Shown: positions 11,758 through 23,240 of the stretch, in pieces
Position numbering within the stretch: the stretch's first letter is position 1
How the letters are laid out: each line of letters opens with the position of its first letter
Source: Lepidurus packardi
Taxonomy: Eukaryota > Arthropoda > Branchiopoda > Notostraca > Triopsidae
Reading direction: 5' to 3'
Assembly (NCBI GenBank): GCA_023053545.1
Contig: JAKZAN010000005.1
Coordinates: 13,082,001 to 13,146,000, forward strand
Length of the DNA stretch: 64,000 bases
Program-made: the position numbers and the translations under genes
The notes under the pieces: model-generated
Database searches by the model: none
The model's input: only the letters and a program-made list of their open reading frames with translations
Told to the model about the DNA's origin: nothing

Positions 11758-12931
11758 GTTCAGCACTACAAAGGATTGTTAACTGCTCATCAATACTTAA
11801 CGCGACAAGATAAAAACGAAATAATCGAATCCTTGGAAATACAGTATTGTGATGCCAAGGATTTGTTAACATTGACTTACTTTCACGTACATTCAGCATT
11901 CACGTACTAAAGGATTGCAAGAATATTTCTTCTACAATGTTTTATCAGTATGCACTGGATGTGCGACTTTGATTTAGTTTCTAAATGAAGCTAAGCCGGA
12001 ATTGCACGTCATACGAAAAACTACTAATAGCAATTTCAACATCAAATCCATGTTCCGAATCGATGGCCCCGTGCTGACATCGAGTGATTCTGTCCACAGA
12101 CCAATTTGAAACCTAGAAGGGGTGACTTAAATTATGAACTTGTGGGCGTCATACTAGTTTGACCTCAATTTCTCCAGCAGAAAGTACGTAAAGTAGTGTA
12201 CAAATTCCTCTAAACCACCTTTAGACAGTTTTCCAATGCTCGTAAAAGTTTTCCGATCCAAACCCAGCGTGGCGCTACACAGGTGCACAAGCTTGTAGCA
12301 ATATGTCAGGTTATTATTATGTATTATTATTAATATGCCAGGGGATTATATATATTAGCTAGTATTATTGGATTTGAGTTTTATGGGTTTGACCACAGAA
12401 GTAGTCTTACGAAAACCATTCCAAGTAATAGTGGGCAATATTGTGAAATAGCGTAGTGTTTACCGTCAATACTGCCCTACAAGGAAGTCTCCAAACGAAG
12501 TAATGAGCCAACCAACTAACCCCTTTCAAAGCTGAAGGTTAGTTACGAACAGATGGTGAATTTGAATACTCAAATGACACTTGGTCTACTTTCCTGGTCC
12601 TGGAAAAGCCTGGAAGAAACTTTCAGCTTTCGAGAACTGAACTACTTCTATGCAAAGTTTAGTTCGTGTATCGCTTGTGTGAGGTATTTACTTTTATCTT
12701 TCTATAACCCACTACACTACAGACGTAAACAGGAAGTGGCCCCAACACACGAGCTAAAGGTTACCTCTAGAGCCCTCGACGGTTTAGCTAAAGGATACTT
12801 CTAGCGCCCGTAACGCTTGAATGAAAAGCTCTCAAAGCTGGTCTCAAAGTACTCACAGGACCAGTTTGTAGCAGAGTTGATCACGCAAGGCAGGGGAACT
12901 TTTGGTGTTTGTTAAGGGGTCGTTCGTCGAG

Positions 12932-12937
12932 TATATA
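12932..12937 (+). promoter_or_regulatory. Candidate TATA box of copy D
   Basis: TATATA within GAGTATATAAACAGG, about 80 bp before the copy D ATG. Position and sequence suit a core promoter; the start site is not determined. Confidence 0.4.
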
Positions 12938-13018
12938 AACAGGGCTGGGGAGACTCTACTTCTGAGTGCTGGACTCGTATTACCACAGTGCGGTAGCGGG
13001 TAAGCTCGCTCAGCGAAT

Positions 13019-14257
13019 ATGATACGTTGTCTATCAACCATGATTTGGTGGTACGGAGTATTGGCCATAAGTATCAACCATTACGTTACGTCCGCTGCAT
13101 GGACTTATTTTGCAGCCAGCAGTAATTACACAGATTTAAGAACAATAACAGACCCGAACCACTTTACTCCACGATACATTCCTAAAGGTGAGTTGTCATT
13201 CCTTACATTTCTTTGCGGTATTTCTACGTGTTCCCTGAGGCATTTCTTCGAAAGATCTTGACTAAGATTCGTGTTCGAAAGATATGTCTCATATTGCGGC
13301 CAGAATGGGTTGTAGCCAGTCTTGTGTTGTGGACGAAGCTTGCCAAGCGTTCAATTTCTACGAAACTGAAGGTTACTACGTCTGCGAGATGCTACCAGAC
13401 AATTTCTGCCGAAACAAAGTCAACAAGAGCATTGTCAACCTTAGCGGCAGTAACACATGGGATAAGTTCAAGAACAGAACACGGGAAGCTTGCCTGGACC
13501 AGATATTCAGCAACGGGACCACTATCGCTTGCCAAACGGTGCGACCAGGCTGTTTGGGGAACTGGCCGAACTGTTTCAACTGCACAAAAACGTGTATCGA
13601 GTGGAGCCAGCGGTACGGCTACGCAGGTAAAAGAAATCGTACTGGGAACTTACGGCAAATATAGATCCTAAAACTTACGCATACCGTACTATTTTATTTC
13701 ATAAAGGCTTCACAAACTGTACTCTCTGGCCAGACGGTGATGACCCAACATCGGTGCCAATCTTAAGCTTGTGCTTTAACCAGATGCATACTGTGCTCAA
13801 AAGACAATTCGACCTGACCCTCAAGAAATTTACGCAAGATTACAGAATGTCGTTTCCAAACATAAATCGTGTTTTTAGCCTTAAGCAATACCCGCAAATT
13901 CAATTCATCTTTATCGACTCCTATGGTACATTGGAGTACGCCTTATACAGTCTCTCGTCCATCGAAGCTGATGGGACGTTGAGGAATTTGAGCTTCATTG
14001 CGGGACGCAATGATATATTCAAAACGTATCCTTTAAAGCTAGCCTCGGCACCTTTTATAACAGTCTCCAATGATGTCTACGGCTGCGGCTCATTCTGGCT
14101 CATTGATCCTAACAATGCTACGTACTGTCCTGGCGGGTCCACTCAGATGTTTGGTACGCCCAATGTAACCCTTGATCCCATAGTTACGGGAATACGCCAA
14201 CCGGGCGTGAGTTCCACACTGATTACTGTTAGTGCCGAAATAAGACTCTATGTTTAA
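13019..14257 (+). CDS. Secreted PAN-like family protein, copy D (Cys to Trp in the last PAN cysteine)
   Basis: Exons 13019-13187, 13282-13626 and 13707-14257; 354 residues; phases 1 and 1. Signal peptide MIRCLSTMIWWYGVLAI. The PAN-like exon is 345 nt. At its end the conserved TCxxC reads TCIEW: the last cysteine of the module is Trp, unlike the other copies, so one disulfide may be missing or rearranged. The C-terminal domain is standard: NCTLWPDGDDP, DYRMSFPNINR, DVYGCGSFWL, NATYCPGG. The closest relative is copy C. Confidence 0.85.
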
Positions 14258-15377
14258 AGTGAAGCCTATCCTATCCATGATTCATGTTTTCATCTCTCCT
14301 TGCAAATACATTTAGTCAGGTTTGAAGTGAACTACTAGCCTTCTTAGGTAATAGTGTGTTTAAATTCAGGGTTGACTTAACGTGCTTCAAGTATGGGAAT
14401 TATTCTCTTCAGTTATACGACTTGATAAGGGAAGCTAGCTAATTAATTATGAAGTTAACTAAGAAAAAAACTTGAAAGTAAGAGGGTCACTTCAAACCAG
14501 GGGTCCACATACCCCAGTCATAACGCAAGGCTCGTAAGAAACTTGGAGGAGAGTTTTACGACCTAAGAGTAACGCCCTACAAGTGGGTTCACCTTCGATT
14601 ACGAGCAACTGGTAGGGGAACGTCGCTACAGACGGATTTGCAGCCATATTACTGCACAGAAATCATTAGCAACGAGACCCATATCGACTATTGGGGAGAG
14701 AAGACACTTAAGATAGACGCCTTGAATTGATTCTAGTTAAGGACATCAACAAGACACAGAAATTCAAAGAAATATGACAGAATTGTCGCAGATTATTGCT
14801 AGGAATTACTCGGATTTTTCCGAGACCACAACTTCACTAACTATTACAAAGACAGAAGGTTTCGTAAATGAAATAAATTAGATGTTGACTTTCTTTTGGC
14901 TCAAATCAAGTCAATTTGAAATCCTAGGCTGGATATAAAATAAGCGCATGTGGAGGGGTTGCAAAGAGGATTGGTTGAATACCATACAGCCCTTCCAAAG
15001 CTTAGACAGTAGATGCATAATCACACGAACGGAGCATAACTACCAATTTGCACAGACTGCACAGTTTAGATTAACAGAATAAGACTAGGAACTTAAGTAA
15101 GAGAAATTCGCCTTAAATTACTTACATTTCTGCTATATAGCAGATAGTAAATACGTTCTGTTGCAAGGAACGCAAAATTTGTAGACAGTAAACAAAGTAG
15201 AGAACTTATTGTTCTCGGGTAGAACAATGGCCTGTATAAAAAGCAAAGCGAGCAGTAATCGATATAGAAGAAAACGTGCAAAGTTCTATCGCCGCAGTTC
15301 TAAACCCCACGAACAAGTATTAGAATGGCCGCTTCGAGACTAATCCACAGTGTTGTACACGATTTAGAACAAGGAAC
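14258..15377. other. Gap between copies D and E
   Basis: About 1.1 kb. A TATAAA at 15235-15240 lies about 140 bp before the copy E ATG and may be its core promoter. I see no other supported feature. Confidence 0.45.
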
Positions 15378-16626
15378 ATGAATGTGTTCTCCATAACAAC
15401 TCTGCTTTTCCTGTACTCAAAAGACATTCAAAATGGTGTGTACGGTGCGAAAGCTGTATGGACCGCCCTAGCTACCAGTAATCTCTACGCGAACTACCGG
15501 CTGGCGACAGAGGATGACACTTACTTTGAACAGCGCTACATTTCCAAAAGTAATACCTCTTCCAAGCTTCTCAGATTCAAAAGTAAGACTGTCTGCGTAG
15601 CAATGCCCCAGATTTGGGCCAGGATGGGTTGTGCTCAGCCGTGCGTTGCCGATCCAAACTGCCGTGCCTTCAGCTTTTACGAAACTGACGCGTTCTACGT
15701 CTGCGACTTGGTATCCGACAATTACTGCTCGGACCAAATGGGCAAAGTGCTGATAAAGCAGCCAGGCAGCTTTGTGTGGGACAAAATGGCTAAAGGTTCC
15801 ACCCTGACTTGCTTTGAAGCACTCGTCAAGAAAGGGTTACCGATACCTTGCGAAAGTATTCGGCCGCGATGTTTGGGGAACTGGCCCAATTGCACCCAAT
15901 GCGTTCGAACTTGCTATGAATGCTACCTCCGCTACCCAAAGCCTGGTAAAGCATACAAAATGTCGCATGCTTAAGCTACCCCCATATGGCATTCCAATTA
16001 TCCTCACGTTTTGTGTCATATTGTTTATATTACATCCCAGTTATCCTGACTTTTCCTGTTCAGGTCGGTCGGTTTGTACGGTATGGCCGGACGGAGACGA
16101 CGCTTCGACTTCAATACCGCTTATTAGCAAATGCTACTACTACACCCAGACTGTGATGAACCGGAAAGTCAATGCGACTTCCGGCCAAGTATTGCTGGAT
16201 TACCGAATGTCCTTCCTGGATATAAACCGGATAGAACGCCTGAACCAATATATCTATTTTAAGTTAACTTTCTGGCATATCACTAATGTTCCATATTATG
16301 CTACGTATAAGATAGGTGCTATCGAACTCAATGGTACCTTGACGAATACGACCTTTTATGCTGGTATTGATGTCTTGAAAACAGGATATTTAGTCCCCAA
16401 ACAGGTCCCTTTCGTTACGGTTACGGATGATATCTATGGATGCGGCTCTTTCTGGCTGGTAAACCCTCAGAATGCTACTTACTGTCCAGGTGGGAGTGTT
16501 CGAATGTTCGGCACTCCCATTGTGAATGGTACCCGGGTTATAAGTACGGGTATGCGTTATGACGATGTTTACTCTGCATATATTTACGCTGAAGTGGAAG
16601 TATCGCTCTCTAATATTCCAGCTTAA
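15378..16626 (+). CDS. Secreted PAN-like family protein, copy E
   Basis: Exons 15378-15549, 15601-15945 and 16064-16626; 359 residues. The first intron is only 51 nt (15550-15600), contains no stop and keeps the frame, so an unspliced form would add 17 residues. I treat it as an intron because GT, AG, phase 1 and position match the other copies. Signal peptide MNVFSITTLLFLYS. PAN-like block with CRAFSFYETDAFYVCDL, DNYC, LTCFE, CLGNWPNC. C-terminal domain with VCTVWPDGDD, DDIYGCGSFWL, NATYCPGG. In the RPGC motif the glycine is Arg (RPRC). Copies E and F are a close pair. Confidence 0.85.
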
Positions 16627-18488
16627 ACTTAAAATCAGCGTTTTCCGATTCAGTTCTCCTAAGAGCAAGCTTCACATTGTATCTTGAAAAGAGGACATAG
16701 TCCCAAGGACGATTCGACATGTATTCTCTGAATAGGATCCGTTTCCAGCCGATACTCTTTTCGAGGACTTGACTTGAAGTTCTTAATTTGCTAAGTGTAT
16801 TACTCTTGTGTGCTGTTACGAATACATAAGTAAGCTTCAAAACCTAGTATTTGTGTTAGTATTGGAAGGACTACCGGTAATAACTATATTAAAACGCATT
16901 TATCTCTATAGGGCCGTGGTCAGTTGGTCTGTTGACCGCTATAGAAGGTTCCCGAATACGTTATCGAGTACGTTATCAAGTACAAACACAACAACAGAAG
17001 GTTATGGAGTACGACACTTGTCATGCAAAATCAATGGGAGAGTACTAAAAAAAGAGGTCCTAAAATAATAGCGTTTACAAACGCTTTTAGGTACAATTTC
17101 GCACACCATTGTTGCTCCATATACATATCTGCAATGCAGTATGAAAATATTCGACACGAAAGGTTCTTTTTACGAAAAATTTGGCCAACTACGAAACATA
17201 TATCGTTTCTCTTTGGTGAGAGTGAAATTCTAATGGAAGGTATGAAATATCCCGTACTAGAACGCGAACAGTTTCTACGAAATAAGGAAAATAAAAAAAA
17301 AACGAATTGTTGAGAGGGAAAACTTGAATAAAAGCAACTATGGAAATAACTTGTGGAAAACCAACACTTGAACGTAAGCAAAAACCACTTATGCCACGGG
17401 TACGTTTCATGTTTTTAGAACATAAACTCACCAATCGTTAAATGCCTTTTCATGCCCCCCTTCCAAACTCAGAAACTATATAAATATCGCACACAAAAAC
17501 AGTTCCGTCAGCTCTTTCGTATATAGTATATAGTGACATTTTATGGATCCATTCATGTCTTAAAAGAATTACCCTTTACTGAAATGTTTAAAAGCGACGA
17601 TGTGCGAAATGACGATTTCAAATGTGGCTACTTTTAGTATTTCTGTTCAAATAAGTGACATATCTAATAAATACATCTAAAAGGAGGGTTGGAAATGGTC
17701 TTCAGACTCCCTTCCCCCAAACTATAACTAATGTTCTTCTCATAGGATATTCTTGCCAACTGAATCATGTACTTGTAATTGTACGAATGATAATTTAAAC
17801 AGTTATATGAAATCTAGTGAAAACATGTACAGAAACGACAACGAGCATTAGCTCACGCCTGAGCTTTTAATAAAACAAATAAAAAATAAAAAAAATAAAA
17901 ATGGTCTTCAGCTGGCCCACTTTTGGAGTATCATACAAAAGACAATCAACTTTTCAAGCGCATGGGATGTTCTCTGTTCTTCCAACTATGGCTAGTATTT
18001 CTTCGCTGAATAGCTGACTTTCGCAAAACCTGACTCTTCGTTGAATAGCAACGTTCGCAACTTATAGCTGACACTATTCAACCAAGTTGGATAGGGTCAG
18101 CTTTAAGTGAATAGTGCGATGGTGAACGGAATTTTCCGTTGAATTATGAAGAAATGATAGCGAACATTCGTTGAATAGTGTCAGCTATAAGTTGCGAAAG
18201 AACAGATCGTTCCCAGGGGTGCCCAATGGAAGTATTTTACCTTCCGAGGACACTATTCTAACCAAAAATTACTACAGAAATCAACAAAAACTCTTCTACA
18301 GAGGAAGGGAAATGGAATTTCGGTTCATGGTGGAGTACAATTACACGTGAAACAAAACAGCCGGATAGATCAATACGAAAAGAAAGAAAAAACGTACAAA
18401 GCCACAGCAGTTCGATTACTCGAGTGCCTTATTATGGCTATTTCGAGTAGAAATCCTTCAGTGCTGTACAAGAATTTCAAGGAGGAAC
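16627..18488. other. Gap between copies E and F
   Basis: About 1.9 kb, AT-rich. It holds a long inverted repeat at 18056-18196 (separate entry) and the copy F upstream region. The 3' flank of E resembles that of F (TCGA..CTTGACTTGAA, TTACTCTT). No further gene is supported. Confidence 0.5.
18056..18196. mobile_element. Inverted-repeat element, possible MITE
   Basis: The 27 bases 18056-18082 are an exact reverse complement of 18170-18196, flanking an 87-bp centre. Inside it a smaller palindrome (AACGGAA/TTCCGTT) occurs near 18125-18140, and the segment GTTGAATAG recurs in direct orientation nearby. No coding capacity. A clear target-site duplication was not found, so the MITE label is tentative. 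Confidence 0.6.
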
Positions 18489-19685
18489 ATGAACATTTAC
18501 TTCATAACGACTCTGCTTTGCTTGTACTCAAAAGACATTCAAAATGGTGTGTACGGTGCCAAAGCTGCATGGACCGCCCTAGCTACCAGTAATCTCTACG
18601 CGAACCAACGGATGGCGACAGAGGATGATACCTACTTTGAACCGCGCTACATTTCCAAAAGTAATACCTCTTCAAAGCTTGTCAGATTCAAAAGTAAGAC
18701 TGTCTGCGTAGCAATGCCTCAGATTTGGGCCAGGATGGGTTGTGCTGAGTCGTGCGTAGTCGACCCAAACTGCCGTGCTTTCAGCTTTTACGAAACTGAC
18801 GCGTTCTACGTCTGCGACTTGGCGTCCACCAATTACTGCTCGGATCAAACGGGCAAAGTGCTGATAAAGCAGCCAGGCAGCTTTGTGTGGGACAAAATGG
18901 CTAACGGTTCGACTCTGGCTTGCTTTGAAGCTAAAATCGCTAACGTTAAAGTGGTGCCGATACCTTGCCAGGGTATTCGACCAGGATGTTTGGGAAACTG
19001 GCCGAACTGCACCACATGCGTTCGCACTTGCCGAGAATGCTACTACCGCTTTCCCGCTGGTAAAGTAGATACATGGTTAATCTAACCCAATATTGCATTC
19101 CGATTATCCTCACGTTTTTGTTAAGTACGGCGGACTTGTACGTTATGGCCGGACGGAGACGACGAGTCGACTTCAATACCGCTGATTACTAAATGCTACG
19201 TAGACTACCACGTTATGATGAGCCGGATAGTCAACGTAACAACCGGCCAAGTGTTGTTGGATTACCGGATGCCTTTCGAGGATATCAATCGGATAGAAAA
19301 ACTCTACCTCTATAACTGTATTAGGTTCAGTTTCAAAGATCATTTCGGTGGTTACTATTTTTCTTATTATAAGACAAGTTATATCGAAAGCAATGGGACT
19401 TTGAGGAACGTTACCTTACTGGGAGGAACAGATGTCTTGAACACATCAGTTATTCCACCTAAACAGGTCCCTTTTATTACGGTTACCAACGACACCTATG
19501 GATGCGGTTCCTTTTGGCTGGCCAACCCTAGCAATGCCACGTACTGCCCAGGTGGAATCTCTAGGATGTTCGGCACTCCCATTGTGAATGGTTCCCGTCT
19601 AATAAGCACGGGTATTCGCTACAATGATTACCTCCCTGCATCGATTTTCATTGAAGCGGAGATAACTCGTTATCCTACTTGTTGA
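18489..19685 (+). CDS. Secreted PAN-like family protein, copy F
   Basis: Exons 18489-18660, 18712-19059 and 19126-19685; 359 residues. As in copy E, intron 1 is 51 nt (18661-18711), stop-free and frame-preserving. Signal peptide MNIYFITTLLCLYS. The PAN-like part has SCVVDPNCRAFSFYETDAFY, NYC, LACFE and GCLGNWPNCTTCVRTC. The C-terminal domain runs from TCTLWPDGDDE through LDYRMPFEDINR to DTYGCGSFWL and NATYCPGG. The end reads EAEITRYPTC, leaving an extra cysteine as the last residue. Confidence 0.85.
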
Positions 19686-20554
19686 ACATGCTAAAACACA
19701 CCACGAGCCTTTTAAACTTTAAATACGAGCATCGGACTTTGTATAAGCGCACTTTCGTATGGAATCTTAAATGGATTCCGGATTTAAAAATTAATCTATA
19801 TCACAGGTACTTTGATACATTCTTTTATACTTGGAATGATTCGACTTGAACTTTTTTCCAACTTGTTTTACTCTTATATGTTGTCACAAGCTTTCAAAGA
19901 GTCAGAAATACAAAGATCTTGCCTAACTATTCCACTACCATGAATATCGACTTTCATTTCCAGATTTACTACTAGAACCGAGACGACGCGGTACTAATAA
20001 CTCAGTTCAGACTACGCCTCATTGTTTTATGTAAAGAAAAAATAGCAAAAAAAAAATCGGGTTGAAATAGGAGGGCAATTTGAATTCATGGGTGGAGTAT
20101 TATGAGTTTGAACATAAACAGCTGTAGATCAATACAGCAGAACTTGCAAAAACATGCAAAGCCAGTGGTTCCATTGACTAGGTACCAAAGGTTATATTTA
20201 CCTTGTTTCCCGGAAGAAGTGGAAGTACCTTTAAATAAAAAAAACTGTGAATATGTAGTATTTTGCGTTTTATTGTGCCTTTTAGTTTCTGAATTGTGCC
20301 GGTTAAGTTTCACCCACGTAACAAGTTTCAACTGGATAACAATATCTAAGGTTCACTAAGAGTACCGAGTTTAACTGTAAACCAGGCATACTTGTTCACC
20401 TAATGTTTAATTAACATAACGAAATATGAGCACAGCAGTTCGTGGTTCCCAACACGCTTTCTACTAAGTTGATAACAGCATAAATTAGGGGTCGTTCGGT
20501 TCATCAATTAGAACTATGGAGGGCTTCAAGTAGACTGGTGAATACAGATTCAAT
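19686..20554. other. Gap with a probable promoter-only relic of the E/F type
   Basis: Roughly 20045-20180 resembles the region just upstream of copy F (18300-18410): TTCATG.GTGGAGTA, AACA.AACAGC, TAGATCAATAC, CAAAGCCA occur in the same order. No family coding exon follows. The rest holds nothing I can support. Confidence 0.45.
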
Positions 20555-21877
20555 TTACGATGGATACAGAGTAGTTTCCCCCCTACTCGCCAAGTCTAGA
20601 ACAGATCGCGTCGGTTCGATAGGCAGGAAATTGAGGACTCGAGCAGTAGCGAAAGCAGCGATGTTAGGCAGAGATACTTCCCTTCTTGGTAGAATGTCTG
20701 TTATTATATTTGAGATAGTGTTTGAATTGGTGTTTGATTTAGTGTTTGAGTTGGTGTTTGACTTGGTGTTTGAATTGGTGTTTGTGTTGGTGTTTGAATT
20801 GGTGTTTGTGTTGGTGTTTGAATTGGTGTTTGTGTTGGTGTTTGAATTGGTGTTTGTGTTAGTGTTTGAGTTGCTGTTTGTGTTGGTGTTTGTGTTTGAG
20901 TTGCTGTTAGTGTTGGTGTTCGTGTTAGTGTTTGAGTTGGTATTTGTGTTGGTGTTGGAGTTGGTGTTTGAATTGGTGTTTGAGTTGGTATTTGAATTGG
21001 TGTTTGAATTGGTGCATGACGTTACTACAGTGGACGGGGTGATGGACGTTGTGGAAATTGAGGTTGTCGTTGTAGTTGAAGTTGAAGTGACGGTGAGAGT
21101 AACTGAAATAGGGCTCAAAGTAGCAGTAGAGGTTACAGTAAAGATTGAGACCGGTCCCGTAGTTACGGTGACAGTATTGGTGCACGAAAAAACAGGATAG
21201 GACGAGTAGGATGTCGTGGTAGAGGTAGATGTTATAGTGAGAGTGCTGGTTATGGGTGTAAGGCATGTCGTCAATGTAGAAGTAGAGGTGGCAGTAGTAG
21301 TCGAAACCGAGCTAGTAGTTGAGGTAACTACGCTGGTGGAGGTAGAGACGGAAGTCGTAATGCTCGTCAAGGTCGAGGTACTGACTAAGGTGAGGGTAGT
21401 GGTTGAAACCGAACTAGCCGTTGAGGTGACTACGCTGGTGACGGTCGAAGGGCTCGTCGATCCAATAACAATGGGCACGTAAATGTAGGAGGTAGTCGTA
21501 ACCTCCTCGGGATTATCTTCGGTGACGGTTACTGTCGTTACGGACTGGCCATTATTAAAGAAGCAATCTTCATTAGCTTCATTTCTTGCGAAATCGGCTC
21601 TATCGCGCTGGATCTTTAGGGGATAGATCACACTGGAGCGAAGGGCTGCTACAGAGGGATCTTGATTCCGTTGATCCTGCAAAGTCAGCTGGTCAGGAAC
21701 ACCGGTGCCCTGGTGTAGTTGCTCTGTGCGTTCGTGAACATCTTCAAACCTTTCCGGGAGCGTAAATGAAGGTTCCAGATCCCCAATGTTCGGTAGTACC
21801 AAACTTGTGACGGCTGCTACGCAACAAAGACCCACGACCATCCCCAGACAGGACTGTCCTAGCAGAAGCTTCGCCAT
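20555..21877 (-). CDS. Mucin-like secreted protein with Thr/Ser-rich region and Asn-Thr/Asn-Ser repeat
   Basis: Single open frame of 440 residues starting MAKLLLGQSCLGMVVGLCC, a signal peptide. After an N-terminal non-repetitive part of about 80 residues (charged, with a lone Cys in EDCFFNNG) comes a long Thr/Ser/Val region (STSTTT-type, with isolated cysteines), then about 100 residues of NTNSNTNT-type dipeptide repeat, then a normal-composition tail of about 45 residues ending ETTLYPS. The repeat is encoded by a 12- to 18-bp periodic array at about 20,700-21,020. Dense Ser/Thr suggests O-glycosylation, perhaps in a peritrophic, cuticular or mucus layer; that is inference. The upstream in-frame codon at 21914-21916 is not ATG. 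No splice site is needed to explain the frame. Confidence 0.75.
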   Translation of the reverse strand: MAKLLLGQSCLGMVVGLCCVAAVTSLVLPNIGDLEPSFTLPERFEDVHERTEQLHQGTGVPDQLTLQDQRNQDPSVAALRSSVIYPLKIQRDRADFARNEANEDCFFNNGQSVTTVTVTEDNPEEVTTTSYIYVPIVIGSTSPSTVTSVVTSTASSVSTTTLTLVSTSTLTSITTSVSTSTSVVTSTTSSVSTTTATSTSTLTTCLTPITSTLTITSTSTTTSYSSYPVFSCTNTVTVTTGPVSIFTVTSTATLSPISVTLTVTSTSTTTTTSISTTSITPSTVVTSCTNSNTNSNTNSNTNSNTNSNTNTNTNSNTNTNTNTNSNSNTNTNTNSNSNTNTNTNSNTNTNTNSNTNTNTNSNTNTNTNSNTKSNTNSNTKSNTNSNTISNIITDILPRREVSLPNIAAFATARVLNFLPIEPTRSVLDLASRGETTLYPS

Positions 21878-21985
21878 AGTATAGTTGGCTTGACTTGTCA
21901 GATTAACTTTGAACAATATTTTTTGCTAGACTTGGTCCAGTTAACCTCTCTTTGGTATGCTAGACAGTACAGCAGCTGTCCGGTG

Positions 21986-22020
21986 ACTGAAGTGAGAAGG
22001 TTTCTGTGCTGCTATTTATT
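21986..22020 (-). promoter_or_regulatory. Candidate core promoter of the mucin-like gene (TATA-like plus TCAGT initiator)
   Basis: On the minus strand AATAAATAGC (near 22011-22020) is followed about 28 nt later by TTCAGTC (initiator TCAGT at 21986-21990), about 110 nt before the ATG. The spacing fits an arthropod TATA-Inr promoter. Confidence 0.4.
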
Positions 22021-22768
22021 CAACTTTGAACCCAGCATAAAAACTGAACCAGCCAATAATCTTTCCTTACTCATCTCTGTCCTTCCTAACAGTAAACCAA
22101 CGATGTTTTTGTAACCTCGCGAACTTATTTATTTGTGAACTCGTACGCCCTTAAGGTCAGGTCAACCTCAAAGGTGTTCTCCTCTCTTTGTACCACGAAA
22201 CGTACTTTAGGATAGACCTCCGCCCCTATTACTGTAAACGCAATTTATTTTTAGATAAACTCGTACCGAAAGGTTCCGGGTATTTTTCAGGTACTCAGAG
22301 GTCACGGGAGTTCACCAGAACGTAACGGATTTCACGAAAACAGGTAGTGTTTTTTAAGCAGCATACAGGTAAACCTCTATACTGTTGAACCAACTACAAC
22401 CTGTACACCTACAAACCTATAAACTGTGGTGCGGTGTAGGAGAATTTGCAATCTAATCCCTCACTGGAAATACCTTTTTGATTAACGAACTTTAGTTGAC
22501 ACAACATTGCTAGCTCACACGATTTTCTATCAATTTACCTAAACACTACTAATGGCATTACTATGACCAAAATTGCATTAACAAAAGAAACGGAACTTGT
22601 TCTTCAAAATCCGCACTTCATTGGACTTGGAAGATTTCATGTGGAGGAGACCACAGCCTTATCAATTGCACTAACAAAATTTGACAAGCAGTTTGACAAT
22701 CATAATAGTAATGAGTAATAATACTAACAAAGTGTGTCAAACCTAGGCAAGGATACGTTTCTTGATTA

Positions 22769-22846
22769 GCTAAAAATGAATTTCGCTAAAAATGAAATTC
22801 GCTAAAAACTAAATTAGCTAAAAATGAAATTCGCTCTTAATAACTG
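22769..22846. repeat. Short tandem repeat, unit about 17 bp (GCTAAAAATGAAATTC)
   Basis: Four to five imperfect copies of GCTAAAAATGAAATTC with small substitutions (ACTAAATTA, GAATTTC). Confidence 0.7.
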
Positions 22847-23123
22847 AAACACTTTAATAATTTTCACGCGATGCCAACTTATTCTATAAACTTACGATGT
22901 AATGTATGTATACTTCACTACGCAAAGAAATTAAATGCAATCTTCTGTGCAGTTCTTTATGTGGATTTTCTTGAATTAGAGAACGCAAACGAACTCTTAT
23001 TCAACGCCAATACATTCCTCAACGAATTTCATAACTTGCTTTATGGTCCAACTCAGGACTTGCTTTTATTGTTTCGTTATCGCATTATTCTGTTCTTCTC
23101 TACCTTTTTCACTGTTTTGTTAT

Positions 23124-23240
23124 ATTTATGTTTTTGTTATGTTTTGTTATTGTATTTATATAGTTTTGTCGTATTTATGTTTTTGTTATGTTTTGTTATT
23201 TTATTTATATAGTTTTGTCGTATTTACATATTTGTTTTAT
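23124..23240. repeat. 49-bp tandem repeat, about 2.3 copies
   Basis: ATTTATGTTTTTGTTATG begins at 23124 and again at 23173 with nearly identical following sequence up to TAGTTTTGTCGT; a third partial copy follows. Confidence 0.8.

Larger units (their letters stand above)
11460..13018. other. Gap between copies C and D, containing a relic of a B-like gene
   Basis: About 1.56 kb. The first part carries the 3' remnant of a lost family member (separate entry). The last 180 bp are the promoter region of copy D. Between roughly 11.8 and 12.8 kb I see nothing recognisable. Confidence 0.5.

Noticed and set aside
20538-21200. 220-residue plus-strand ORF rich in Val, Phe, Leu and Glu (FELVFDLVFELVF type)
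   Set aside because: It is the antisense of the NTNS repeat of the mucin-like gene; the minus frame has a signal peptide and a non-repetitive N- and C-terminus.
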